Positions 8,452 through 16,540 are shown, counted from the stretch's first letter. The stretch is DNA of 64,000 bases from Clostridiaceae bacterium Marseille-Q4143 (GCA_018228645.1 CP073693.1:3172416-3236415); one strand, 5' to 3'. Notes: a model not told the origin generated them from the sequence alone. Program-made: numbers and translations.

Positions 8452-9249
8452 TTATGCTCTCTTCCACTTTGCGGAGTCTGCACGTCTGATGGAACGTACG
8501 ACAAATCCGTCTGCGGAGCTTCCAGTGTATGCACAAATTGCTGCAGTGATTGCTGCTACAAGTTCGCCCTCATCCACAGTCTCTTCCTCAACCGGAGCTG
8601 CTGCCGGGGCCGGAGCTGCTGCTTTGACCGGAGCCGGAGCAGACTGCTCTTTCTTCTTGCTGAACTTCTTCTGGATAGCCGGAATGAAGTTGAAGCAGTA
8701 AATAACAAGGCTGATGAAGATCAGCACACTGAATACAGTTCCCATACCAAGGATCGTATTCATAAGAGCTTTTGTAAAGATCTCTCCCAGTGTGTAGGAA
8801 GGATCCAGTGTTACAGACTGTGCAACACTCTTCTTATTAAATACAATGCTCAGATCTGCTGTACGCTGCTCATAAGTCAGATGTGCAACCAGAGTGATCT
8901 CTTTTCCATCTGTGGAAACTTCGTAACCATCAGTGGAAACATATGCACCCAGCTCCTCCTCATTTCCCATATATCCGGAAAATGCGGTAGTAAATGCCTC
9001 TGCTGTGAACGGAAGACCATAATTATCCAGAATACCCTGTGCGTCTTCAGCGTCCATCTCAGCGTACTGTGCAATCTGCTCATCAGACATGCCATCCCAG
9101 TTGCCGATCAGAAAATCAGCAACGGACTCCAGATAAGACTCGTCATAGCTGATCTCATCTACTGTTGCGGTGCTGCCGCATGCGGTAAGTCCAAGAGCTG
9201 CTGCGGATACAGTGAGCATCGTAAGGATTTTTCTATAATTCTGTCTCAT
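8452..9249 (-). CDS. OadG-like delta subunit with lipoprotein N-terminus
   Basis: A 265-residue protein with an unusual layout for an OadG/MmdD/GcdD subunit, which are normally about 80-120 residues. Residues 1-24 are a lipoprotein signal (lipobox LTAC, Cys24). Residues 30-155 form an acidic predicted extracellular domain resembling DUF3887-type folds. A membrane span (about 165-187) leads to a Lys-rich and then Pro/Ala-rich segment (195-222) and a short C-terminal motif ending in RSIRRADSAKWKRA, typical of OadG tails that contact the carboxyltransferase. I chose the ATG at 9247-9249, spaced 7 nt from GAGGTG; an in-frame GTG 9 nt earlier overlaps that site. Confidence 0.82.
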   Translation of the reverse strand: MRQNYRKILTMLTVSAAALGLTACGSTATVDEISYDESYLESVADFLIGNWDGMSDEQIAQYAEMDAEDAQGILDNYGLPFTAEAFTTAFSGYMGNEEELGAYVSTDGYEVSTDGKEITLVAHLTYEQRTADLSIVFNKKSVAQSVTLDPSYTLGEIFTKALMNTILGMGTVFSVLIFISLVIYCFNFIPAIQKKFSKKKEQSAPAPVKAAAPAPAAAPVEEETVDEGELVAAITAAICAYTGSSADGFVVRSIRRADSAKWKRA

Positions 9250-9264
9250 ATACCTCACCTCGCT

Positions 9265-10701
9265 CTAAACAGTTCCGTGTTTCTTGCCCGGGCGGTCTTC
9301 TCTCTTGGTAAACAGCATCTCAAAAGCGCCAATCACATATTTTCTTGTATCCTGAGCATCAATCACAGTATCCACATAACCTCTCTTGGCTGCGGAAGCT
9401 ACACTGTTCTGAAGCTCTGCATAAGCAGCTGCCTTCTCACGAAGCTCTTTTGCATCTGCTTCCGGATACATAACTTTTACTGCAAGTTTTGCATCCATCA
9501 TACCGATCTGTGCGTTCGGCCATGCGTATACCATATCTGCACCAAGACCCTTGCTGTTCATGGTTACATATGCGCTTCCGAATGCTTTTCCGGTAATTAC
9601 ATTTACTTTCGGTACATCTGCCTCAGCGAATGCTGCGGTCAGAGCTGCTGCTGCCTTTGCAATCTTCTTCTCAGTGCATTTGGTTGCTTTGAAGCCTGCT
9701 GCATTGGTCAGGGTCAATACCGGGATATTGAATGCATCACAGAACTTAACGAAAGAAGCTGCTTTTTCACATCCTCTTGCGGAGATCTCTGCGTTGAACT
9801 GCTCTACGGCATTGCCTTCCTCATCATACAGAGTGGAACGGTTCGCTACTGCACCCACGGTTGTTCCGTTCAGTTTGATGAATCCGGTAACCATATCTTT
9901 TCCATACTCTGCTTTGGTCTCGAAGAATACTCCGTCATCAGAGATCATCGGCAGTGCGATAGCCGGATCTGCTGCGGAAGCTTCCAGATCTGCACATACT
10001 CTGTTCAGATCATCCTCGCAGTCAGCGTAGGAAAGATCATCCTCATTGTTAGCCGGAAGCATGGCAACCAGCTCACGAATCTGTGCGATCAGCTCAGCTT
10101 CTTCTGCTACAACGTCAACGATGCCAACTTCTTCGCTCTGGAATTTTGCTACGGAAGTATCACATTTAGATGCGTCGTTTCCAGCCAGTGCGTTCGGAGA
10201 ATTTACAAAAAGTTTACCTTTTTTGCTCTCCATAAAAGTAAAATCAGACATAGCAGATGCTACTGCCATTCCGCCGCCACAGTTACCAAATACTGCCGTG
10301 ATCTGCGGAACTACGCCGGATGCCAGAGACTGTTTCAGATACAGCTCACCAAATGCGTTCAGAGCATCGGAAGCCTCCTGAAGTCTCAGACCTGCGCAGT
10401 CGATAAGACCGATAACCGGTGCACCCATCTTCATTGCCATGTCATAGATTCTGGTAATTTTCTTGGCATGCATCTCACCCATGGAACCTCCGAGTACGGA
10501 AGCATCCTGGCTATATACATACACAAGGCTGTCATTGATAACACCATATCCGGTAACAACTCCGTCTGAAGGTGTGTCAGTGTTGTTCATGTTAAAATCA
10601 GTTGCACGTGCAGTTACTGCAGCGCCGATTTCAACAAAACTGTTCTCGTCAAGCAGCGCTGCAATTCTGCTGCTCGCCAAGTTCTGTGCTGTACTACTCA
10701 T
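9265..10701 (-). CDS. Acyl-CoA carboxyltransferase subunit (MmdA/12S-like)
   Basis: A 478-residue member of the carboxyl transferase family (two crotonase-like lobes) related to methylmalonyl-CoA decarboxylase alpha, propionyl-CoA carboxylase beta and transcarboxylase 12S, though about 30 residues shorter than typical. The first lobe has NCGGGMAVASAMSDF and the second GKAFGSAYVTMNSKGLGAD with AWPNAQIGMM, which supply the two oxyanion sites. It should move CO2 between a CoA ester and biotin. It is the first gene of the operon. The ATG at 10699-10701 follows GGAGGACGAAAA; an in-frame start 36 nt upstream lacks a binding site. Whether the CoA substrate is methylmalonyl, malonyl or glutaconyl cannot be read from the sequence. 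Confidence 0.88.
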   Translation of the reverse strand: MSSTAQNLASSRIAALLDENSFVEIGAAVTARATDFNMNNTDTPSDGVVTGYGVINDSLVYVYSQDASVLGGSMGEMHAKKITRIYDMAMKMGAPVIGLIDCAGLRLQEASDALNAFGELYLKQSLASGVVPQITAVFGNCGGGMAVASAMSDFTFMESKKGKLFVNSPNALAGNDASKCDTSVAKFQSEEVGIVDVVAEEAELIAQIRELVAMLPANNEDDLSYADCEDDLNRVCADLEASAADPAIALPMISDDGVFFETKAEYGKDMVTGFIKLNGTTVGAVANRSTLYDEEGNAVEQFNAEISARGCEKAASFVKFCDAFNIPVLTLTNAAGFKATKCTEKKIAKAAAALTAAFAEADVPKVNVITGKAFGSAYVTMNSKGLGADMVYAWPNAQIGMMDAKLAVKVMYPEADAKELREKAAAYAELQNSVASAAKRGYVDTVIDAQDTRKYVIGAFEMLFTKREDRPGKKHGTV

Positions 10702-10752
10702 TTTTCGTCCTCCACATATATTTGATAGTAAAACCAATTTCTGCCGAGAATA

Positions 10753-10781
10753 ATTGTAACAATATAACCGACTTTTTTCAA
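10753..10781 (-). promoter_or_regulatory. SigA-type promoter of the decarboxylase operon
   Basis: Minus-strand TTGAAA (10776-10781) and TACAAT (10753-10758) are 17 bp apart, giving a leader of about 45 nt before the carboxyltransferase start. Confidence 0.65.
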
Positions 10782-10798
10782 GTCATTTTTACAAAATC

Positions 10799-10831
10799 CG
10801 GGTACAATTTGACAACTATTTAACGTACCCG
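10799..10831. repeat. Inverted repeat CGGGTAC/GTACCCG between divergent genes
   Basis: Two perfect 7-bp arms (10799-10805 and 10825-10831) flank 19 bp that include TTGACA on the plus strand. It lies just upstream of the decarboxylase promoter and between the divergent dac gene, a position suited to a regulator site. Confidence 0.4.
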
Positions 10832-10926
10832 TCTTTCTGAGCAGCAGTTTTTCCTTATTTTTCCAAGAAATCATAAACTGAGATTCAAACTCATAAACTA
10901 TTGCAAGTCTGATCACAGGATTTTAC

Positions 10927-12105
10927 ATGCACAATCACCGGTTTTTTTTCATTTTGCTTCTTCTTTTCGCTCTTCTGTATGAATTTCCCATGCCGCTCAC
11001 GGCCGCAGAACCGGAAAACCTGCACGCGGCAGCCGCCGTGCTTATGGATGCAGAGAGCGGACGGGTTCTTTTTGAGAAGAATGGAACAGAAAAGCTGCCT
11101 ATGGCAAGCACCACTAAAATCATGACACTTCTCATTGCGTTGGAGAACGCTGATCCTGACGGCATCGTCACGGTCTCCTCAAGGGCCGCCTCCATGCCGG
11201 AGGTAAAGCTTCATATCCGGGAGGGTGAGCGATACCGGCTGCTCGATCTTCTCTATTCTCTTATATTGGAATCCCACAATGACACAGCCGTTGCCATTGC
11301 TGAGCATATAGGAGGATCCGTAGAGCAGTTTGCCTCCATGATGAACCAGAAAGCCCGGGATTTAGGCTGCTTTGATACTTATTTTATCACCCCAAACGGC
11401 CTGGATGCTCAGGATGAACATGGAATCCATTCCACTACTGCAAAAGATCTGGCAAGGATCATGCGCTTCTGTATCCGTAATGAAGAATTTCTCGCCATTA
11501 CCCGCACCGCTTCCCACACATTCTCTGATCTGGATGGAACACGGAATTTTACCGTCCAAAACAAAAATGCATTTCTAAATATGATGGATGGCGTCTTAAG
11601 CGGCAAGACCGGTTTTACAGGCAATGCCGGATACTGTTATGTATGTGCCATGGAATCTGGAAGTAAACACCTGATCTCCGTCGTACTGGCCTGCGGTTGG
11701 CCGGGTAACCGTACGTGGAAATGGCAGGATACCACAAAGCTCATGAACTATGGACTCTCTGATTTTGAAATCAAAACATTCGGGGACGAGATCCCGGTTC
11801 TTGCTCCCGTTCCAGTACGAAACGGAAGGAGTTCAAAAACTTCTCTTTCCGTCACTGCTGCCCCAAAAGAACTTCTGTGCCGTAAGGAGGATACTTTTTC
11901 CATGGATATTCTGATACCTGATACTCTAACCGCACCGGTCACCGCCGGAGAAATGGTGGGAACCGTTGTTTATTATCTCAATGGAAGCATTCTGGATCTT
12001 TTTCCCATTACTGCATGTGAAGATATTCCTGCCATTGACTTCCGTTTCATTTTCCGGCAGGTAACAGAAAAATGGCTTCCGGGTACTCCTCCCGAAAGCC
12101 ATTGA
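10927..12105 (+). CDS. D-alanyl-D-alanine carboxypeptidase (DacF/PBP5-like)
   Basis: A 392-residue S11-family low-molecular-weight penicillin-binding protein that trims the terminal D-Ala of peptidoglycan stem peptides. A signal peptide covers about residues 1-26. The active-site triad is complete: S61-T-T-K64, S116-H-N118 and K227-T-G229. A C-terminal beta domain (about 290-375) follows. There is no clear C-terminal membrane helix, unlike classic PBP5, so anchoring is unclear. It is divergent from the decarboxylase operon and convergent with scpB; its last codons double as part of the scpB terminator. A second paralogue is at 14314-15525. Confidence 0.92.
   Translation: MHNHRFFFILLLLFALLYEFPMPLTAAEPENLHAAAAVLMDAESGRVLFEKNGTEKLPMASTTKIMTLLIALENADPDGIVTVSSRAASMPEVKLHIREGERYRLLDLLYSLILESHNDTAVAIAEHIGGSVEQFASMMNQKARDLGCFDTYFITPNGLDAQDEHGIHSTTAKDLARIMRFCIRNEEFLAITRTASHTFSDLDGTRNFTVQNKNAFLNMMDGVLSGKTGFTGNAGYCYVCAMESGSKHLISVVLACGWPGNRTWKWQDTTKLMNYGLSDFEIKTFGDEIPVLAPVPVRNGRSSKTSLSVTAAPKELLCRKEDTFSMDILIPDTLTAPVTAGEMVGTVVYYLNGSILDLFPITACEDIPAIDFRFIFRQVTEKWLPGTPPESH
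12066..12103 (-). terminator. Intrinsic terminator of scpAB lying inside the dac 3' coding end
   Basis: A 13-bp stem (12071-12083 with 12091-12103, 7-nt loop) is fully paired in minus-strand RNA, with one G-U pair, and is followed by TTTTTCTG. The hairpin overlaps the final codons of the convergent dac gene. Confidence 0.75.
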
Positions 12106-12112
12106 ATATAAC

Positions 12113-12682
12113 TTACAGATTCAGTTTCAGCTGTACTTCTTCTTCCGCCTCACTCTTCATCTCTTCCACCAGATCTGGCTGGATGGATGGCAGATCTTCT
12201 GCGGTACGAACACCGAAGTTCCGCAAGAACTCTTCGGTCGTTCCGAACAGGATCGGACGGCCCGGCGCATCCAGACGGCCCGCTTCCCCCACCAGCCCGT
12301 ACTCTACCAGACGATTCAGGGCATGATCAGAATTGACACCACGGATCTTCTCCACCTCCTGACGTGTCACCGGCTGCTTATAAGCAATGATGGACAATAC
12401 TTCCAGCTGCACATCCGTCAGTACATATTTTTTCGGCTGCTTGGCCACCTTAATCAGGGTGTCATAATATTCCTTCCGGGTACAGAGCTGAAAGGAATCC
12501 TCCAGCTCGATAATCTCCAGTCCGCCCGGACGGCTGTTATACTGATCCATCATCTGATGCACCAGTTTTCTTGTCGTTTCTGTATCATGGCCGATTGCTG
12601 CTGCAATCTTGTCCACACTTACGGCATTTCCCATCGCAAACAGAATTGCCTCAATCGCCGCTTCGGTCTTTTCCCGTTCCAA
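12113..12682 (-). CDS. scpB: Segregation and condensation protein B
   Basis: A 189-residue ScpB, the winged-helix partner of ScpA in the SMC condensin complex that compacts and segregates the chromosome. Two winged-helix domains are visible, the second with the well-conserved QLEVLSIIAYKQPVTRQEVE and RGVNSDHALNRLVEYGLV, then GRPILFGTTEEFLRNFG. It starts 25 bp downstream of scpA, with which it forms the conserved scpAB pair. Length is typical. Confidence 0.96.
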   Translation of the reverse strand: MEREKTEAAIEAILFAMGNAVSVDKIAAAIGHDTETTRKLVHQMMDQYNSRPGGLEIIELEDSFQLCTRKEYYDTLIKVAKQPKKYVLTDVQLEVLSIIAYKQPVTRQEVEKIRGVNSDHALNRLVEYGLVGEAGRLDAPGRPILFGTTEEFLRNFGVRTAEDLPSIQPDLVEEMKSEAEEEVQLKLNL

Positions 12683-12707
12683 ATTGCATTTCCTCCTGTT
12701 GTGTCCT

Positions 12708-13451
12708 CTATATCCGGGATGTAATCAACATATCATCAAATGTATGTTCCTGCATAACTGTCAGCTCTCCCGTCTTCATCAGTTCCAAAATAGCGAGGAA
12801 TGTCACTATCATCTGTATTTTTCCCTTCTGTTCCATCATAAGCGCCGAGAAATAGAAGGAACTGTGACTCTCCGCATAGGTTCGCACTGCATTCATCTTC
12901 TCATCGAGACTGACTTCTTCCCGTTCAATCTGGCCGAATTTACTTCGAATCGGGTCGATCTTTTCTGTCTGGCGCCGCATCAGTCCCTGAAAAATCGTAT
13001 TGAGCCTGGTCAGCGTCAGATCTCCCACCAATTCTTCCAGATCCACCGGCTGCTCATACTTTGCCACTTCATCCGGAATCGTCGGACCTTTATAGAGCGC
13101 CTGCCCGGATACAGAAAGTCTGTCCCTCAGTTCATAGGACATATACTTGTACATCTTATATTCCAGCAGTTTCTGTACTAGATCTTCTCTCGGGTCAATC
13201 TCTTCCCCTTCTTCATCCACTTCCACCGGAAGGAGCATCTTCGCCTTGATCTCAAGAAGCGTTGCCGCCATAACGAGGAATTCACTCATGACATTTAAGT
13301 CTTCCGTTTCCATGGAATCCAGATACTCCATATATTGTTCTGTAATCTCCACAATCGGAATATCAAAAATATTGAATTTATTTACGTCAATCAGATGAAG
13401 CAGAAGGTCCAGCGGGCCTTCAAAGCTTTCAATCTTCACCGATAATGCCAT
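12708..13451 (-). CDS. scpA: Segregation and condensation protein A
   Basis: A 247-residue ScpA kleisin that bridges the SMC ATPase heads. The N-terminal FEGPLDLLLHLIDVNKFNIFDIPI signature region is complete (about residues 9-32), and the C-terminal winged-helix end with MVTFLAILELMKTGEL is present. It lies 4 bp after the metallophosphoesterase gene and 25 bp before scpB, so all three are probably co-transcribed. The ribosome binding site is weak (AGAGAT close to the ATG, GGAAGG further up), which suggests translational coupling to the upstream gene. Confidence 0.96.
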   Translation of the reverse strand: MALSVKIESFEGPLDLLLHLIDVNKFNIFDIPIVEITEQYMEYLDSMETEDLNVMSEFLVMAATLLEIKAKMLLPVEVDEEGEEIDPREDLVQKLLEYKMYKYMSYELRDRLSVSGQALYKGPTIPDEVAKYEQPVDLEELVGDLTLTRLNTIFQGLMRRQTEKIDPIRSKFGQIEREEVSLDEKMNAVRTYAESHSSFYFSALMMEQKGKIQMIVTFLAILELMKTGELTVMQEHTFDDMLITSRI

Positions 13452-13455
13452 ATCT

Positions 13456-14283
13456 CTATGCGTTTCCTTCCACAGTAATCAGAATCAGCTGCGGTGGGTT
13501 AAAAATACGGATGGGCACTGTATGTTCTCCCAGTCCCGCGCTGACTACCATATATTTTCCATTGACAGAGATCAGTCCCCTGTCATATTTAGGGAACAGC
13601 TGGGCCTGAGGTGTAATCAATCCGCCAATTCCCGGAATTCTTATAATGCCTCCATGCAGATGTCCGGAAAGTGTCAAATCTGCCCCCCAGGCTGCATAAG
13701 TATCAAAATAAACCGGGTTGTGTGCCAGGAGAATATGAAAAGCTTCCGGATCAGGTATTCCGAATTTTTCCCGCAGATCCTGTCCTTCAAAAGGCAGCTG
13801 CCGAAACTTTTTATAAAAAGAAAGTGGAAGCTCATAGCCGTAAATCCGGATTTTCTGCCCTTCCCAGGAAAAATCCATGACTTCATCTGTCAGGATTCTC
13901 ACGCCGCACGCTGTCAGTCTGCGGCTGTAAATTTCATACTGCGTTCCGTATGTTTCCGGGCATTGCCGCATACGTGACTCGTGATTCCCGTTTCCGCAGA
14001 TTACCGGAATCTTTCGCTTCTTTAGTTCTTCAAACAGCTGTACCGCATGATCCATGGCTGCACATTTTTCCGCAATCAGCATATCTCCCGCACACAGCAC
14101 CAGGTCTCCCTGCAATTTTTCTATTTTATCTGCCAGAAACCGCTGATGTTCCCCCCATAACCGGTCATGGAGATCCGCCAGCATAACTAGTTTCAGAGGA
14201 CGCATCTTCCGGGGCAATTTTTCACTTTTAATCGTATATCTTACTGTCTCCAGTTTTCTTTTCTTTTCCATAGAGGTTATCAT
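13456..14283 (-). CDS. Calcineurin-like metallophosphoesterase
   Basis: A 275-residue metallophosphoesterase with the family's metal-binding blocks in order: LADLHDRLWG (about 34-43), CAGDM, GNGNHE, LLAHNP and LSGHLHGG. The family cleaves phosphomonoesters or diesters with a dinuclear metal centre; related proteins in Firmicutes are often membrane-associated (YkuE-like), but no signal peptide is visible here. It precedes scpA by 4 bp. The start is uncertain: ATG at 14281-14283 and an internal ATG four codons later both lack a strong ribosome binding site. The substrate is unknown. Confidence 0.85.
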   Translation of the reverse strand: MITSMEKKRKLETVRYTIKSEKLPRKMRPLKLVMLADLHDRLWGEHQRFLADKIEKLQGDLVLCAGDMLIAEKCAAMDHAVQLFEELKKRKIPVICGNGNHESRMRQCPETYGTQYEIYSRRLTACGVRILTDEVMDFSWEGQKIRIYGYELPLSFYKKFRQLPFEGQDLREKFGIPDPEAFHILLAHNPVYFDTYAAWGADLTLSGHLHGGIIRIPGIGGLITPQAQLFPKYDRGLISVNGKYMVVSAGLGEHTVPIRIFNPPQLILITVEGNA

Positions 14284-14313
14284 AGCATAAATTCCGGCAG
14301 TTCTGCAATTGGT

Positions 14314-15525
14314 TTACAGCAAAAAGATACGGAACACCTGACCAATGTAGTCTCCGTAAACAGCCCGTTCCACCGTATCTGCCGCCATAAGTTCTGTAGA
14401 ACCAATCTCTCTGCCGTTCAGCACATAGACCATTCTGCCGATCCTGTCACCTTTCTCCACCGGAGCCGCTACCTCTCCCGGAAGTTCAGGCACCCGCTCC
14501 ACCTGGGACAAATTGCTTCCATCTGTAGATACATAAGAAAATTCATCTGCATATTGAAGCCCGACCTGTCCCTCAACGCCTCCCTTTACCTGGATTTTCG
14601 GCAAAGCAGCCCTGTTCTCATCCGTATAAAGGCTGCAGCAGGCAAACCCGCTGTTCAGAAGCGTCACAGCATCCTGAAAACGGCTTTTGCTGTCTGTACC
14701 GCCCATAATCACAGCGACCAGCTCGATATTCTCTTTTTTGGCACTGGCAGATACGCAGAACCCGGCCACGCTGGTATAACCGGTCTTCAGGCCGGTCGCA
14801 TATTCATACTGCCGGATCAGCTTATTGGTGTTGGTCAATCCGAATTCAAAGGATCCCCTCGCTGTCTGGTGGGTAATATTTTCCATCCAGATCGTACAAT
14901 ATTCATGAATCTGCGGATGGTTCCGTAAAAGTTCCCGGGACATAAGCGCCACATCCCTGGCCGTTGTCAAATGTTCCTCCGCATCCAAACCGCAGCAGTT
15001 GACAAAATGGGTATTTGACATGCCCAGTTCTTCCGCCCGGGCATTCATCAGTTTCACAAAGTCCCCTTCACTGCCGCTGATATATTCTGCCATGGCCACG
15101 CATGCATCATTAGCGCTCGCCACTGCAATACATTTCAGAAGTGTGTCAACCGTCTGTTTTTCATAAGGTTCCAGATATACCTGGGAACCACCCATGGACG
15201 CCGCATGTTCCGACACAGTCACCATATCAGACAGCACAATTTTTCCATCCTCCAGTGCTTCCAGAATGAGAAGAAGGGTCATAATTTTCGTCACGCTGGC
15301 TGGATGGACTTTCTCATCCGCCGCCTTTTCCATCAGTACCGTTCCCGTGGAAACTTCCATTAAAAGTGCATGTGGTGCCGATACCTCTGCCGCCACCTGA
15401 TTTAATTCCCGGTCTTCCTGTGTCCGGCTTTCCTCCGGCACCTCCGTCTCTTCCTGTTTCTGATCTTCCGCCGCCCATACAGCTGCAGGCTTTAAGGTCA
15501 GAAGCAATATCATCAGATATGTCAC
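14314..15525 (-). CDS. D-alanyl-D-alanine carboxypeptidase (DacB/DacF-like)
   Basis: A 403-residue S11 penicillin-binding protein with a complete active site: S77-V-T-K80, S137-A-N139 and K247-T-G249 (numbered from the GTG at 15523-15525). A hydrophobic signal sequence at about 1-18 ends AVWAAE, followed by a Glu/Gln-rich stretch to residue 45. The start is doubtful. The GTG lacks a binding site and gives a signal peptide without basic residues. An in-frame CTG at 15544-15546 lies 5 nt after GAGGTGAT and would add the basic segment MKVLRWA. It trims peptidoglycan pentapeptides; sporulation-specific paralogues exist in related organisms. Confidence 0.92.
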   Translation of the reverse strand: MTYLMILLLTLKPAAVWAAEDQKQEETEVPEESRTQEDRELNQVAAEVSAPHALLMEVSTGTVLMEKAADEKVHPASVTKIMTLLLILEALEDGKIVLSDMVTVSEHAASMGGSQVYLEPYEKQTVDTLLKCIAVASANDACVAMAEYISGSEGDFVKLMNARAEELGMSNTHFVNCCGLDAEEHLTTARDVALMSRELLRNHPQIHEYCTIWMENITHQTARGSFEFGLTNTNKLIRQYEYATGLKTGYTSVAGFCVSASAKKENIELVAVIMGGTDSKSRFQDAVTLLNSGFACCSLYTDENRAALPKIQVKGGVEGQVGLQYADEFSYVSTDGSNLSQVERVPELPGEVAAPVEKGDRIGRMVYVLNGREIGSTELMAADTVERAVYGDYIGQVFRIFLL

Positions 15526-15604
15526 CGCCCATCTCAGAACTTTCAGAATATCACCTCGGAGTTCCTTTACTTTATGTGTAGCAGAAAACCGAAAAAATAT
15601 GCAT

Positions 15605-15637
15605 AAAACAAGCCGGAAAACCTTCTGATTTTCCGGC
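15605..15637 (-). terminator. Intrinsic terminator after the DUF212 gene
   Basis: GCCGGAAAA (15612-15620) pairs with TTTTCCGGC (15629-15637) around an 8-nt loop. In minus-strand RNA the stem is followed by TTGTTTTATG. It separates the DUF212 gene from the downstream dac gene. Confidence 0.75.
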
Positions 15638-15657
15638 CCGTTTATTTTTCTTCTATA

Positions 15658-16143
15658 CTATCTAAGTACCAGACAGGCAACACAAATTCCAAGAATGCAG
15701 CCTGCCGCCACCTGCAGCGGCGTATGTCCTACAAATTCTTTTAAGCTTGCCTCCCAAAATTCGTACATTTTATCGTTTTTTTTGAACGCTTCCACGAATC
15801 CTTCCGTGCGGAAAAAGTCGATCATTTCATTTAAAATTTTACCCTGTCTTCCAGTCTCCATACGGACACCCATCGCATCGTGCATAACGATAATTGCCAG
15901 CATACACGCAATTGCGAATTCAAAACTGCCAAAACCATAAAGAATGCCCGAAGATACGGCCATTGCACTCACTGTCGCCGAATGGGCGCTCGGCATACCG
16001 CCATCTCCAATCATCCGCTCCCAGCGGATCTCTCTATTGATCATTGCATAAATCAAGGTTTTCAGAATCTGAGCTACCGCCCATCCTGAAATTCCACAGA
16101 TCAATACTTTATTATTGATCAGTGCTGTAAAAAAGTCCCCCAT
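15658..16143 (-). CDS. Divergent PAP2 family membrane protein (DUF212)
   Basis: A 161-residue membrane protein of the divergent PAP2/DUF212 family. It has GDGGMPSAHSATVSAMAV (about residues 46-63), the counterpart of the phosphatase motif 2, and HDAMGVRMETGRQ (about 89-101). About four hydrophobic segments span the protein. Relatives dephosphorylate lipid phosphates such as undecaprenyl pyrophosphate, but the activity of this subfamily is not established. It lies downstream of rpsU, separated by the rpsU terminator, and has its own terminator. Confidence 0.85.
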   Translation of the reverse strand: MGDFFTALINNKVLICGISGWAVAQILKTLIYAMINREIRWERMIGDGGMPSAHSATVSAMAVSSGILYGFGSFEFAIACMLAIIVMHDAMGVRMETGRQGKILNEMIDFFRTEGFVEAFKKNDKMYEFWEASLKEFVGHTPLQVAAGCILGICVACLVLR

Positions 16144-16212
16144 CGTTCCGCTCCCGTACTTTCATTTTTCCTGTCCGGAGATCATCCGGAATCATTCCGG
16201 AATCGTCTGCAA

Positions 16213-16246
16213 CTAAGAAATGCCTTGACTTTACAGTCAAGGCATT
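16213..16246 (-). terminator. Intrinsic terminator of rpsU
   Basis: A perfect 12-bp stem (16219-16230 with 16235-16246) with a 4-nt loop lies 12 bp after the rpsU stop and is followed on the minus strand by TCTTAGTT. The tail is only moderately T-rich. Confidence 0.7.
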
Positions 16247-16258
16247 ACTGCACAATCC

Positions 16259-16435
16259 TTAATTATATTTACGCTTTCTAGCTGCTTCGGATTTTTTCTT
16301 ACGCTTTACGCTCGGCTTCTCGTAATGCTCTCTCTTACGAATCTCCTGCTGGATTCCAGCCTTTGCACAGTTTCTTTTGAAACGACGCAATGCGCTATCC
16401 AAAGTCTCGTTTTCTTTAACGATTACATTTGACAT
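16259..16435 (-). CDS. rpsU: 30S ribosomal protein S21
   Basis: A 58-codon gene encoding bS21, a basic late-assembly protein of the small ribosomal subunit near the anti-Shine-Dalgarno region of 16S rRNA. The protein starts [20 protein letters not shown] and ends in the Lys/Arg-rich tail [13 protein letters not shown]. It has its own perfect-consensus promoter (16512-16540), a leader hairpin and its own terminator, so it is a single-gene unit. The ATG follows AGGTG at about 9 nt. Confidence 0.97.
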   Translation of the reverse strand: MSNVIVKENETLDSALRRFKRNCAKAGIQQEIRKREHYEKPSVKRKKKSEAARKRKYN

Positions 16436-16457
16436 AGTATCACACCTAACCTCCCTC

Positions 16458-16485
16458 CAGTTGTGTATTGTGCAGAATACAACTG
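16458..16485 (-). other. Leader hairpin in rpsU 5' untranslated region
   Basis: CAGTTGTATT and AATACACAACTG can pair with a 2-nt bulge around a 6-nt loop. The hairpin sits just upstream of the GGAGGGAGG that precedes rpsU, a position suited to translational control. Confidence 0.5.
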
Positions 16486-16511
16486 TCTGGGTATTTTATT
16501 GCACTGCTAAA

Positions 16512-16540
16512 ATTATATGCACCTTATCCCGTTTTGTCAA
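16512..16540 (-). promoter_or_regulatory. Perfect-consensus SigA promoter of rpsU
   Basis: TTGACA (16535-16540) and TATAAT (16512-16517) are separated by exactly 17 bp on the minus strand. The leader is about 70 nt. Confidence 0.85.

Noticed and set aside
8881..10569. A 562-codon plus-strand open frame opposite the decarboxylase genes
   Set aside because: It is cysteine- and isoleucine-rich, has no domain-like pattern, and lies opposite two clearly real genes with good ribosome binding sites.
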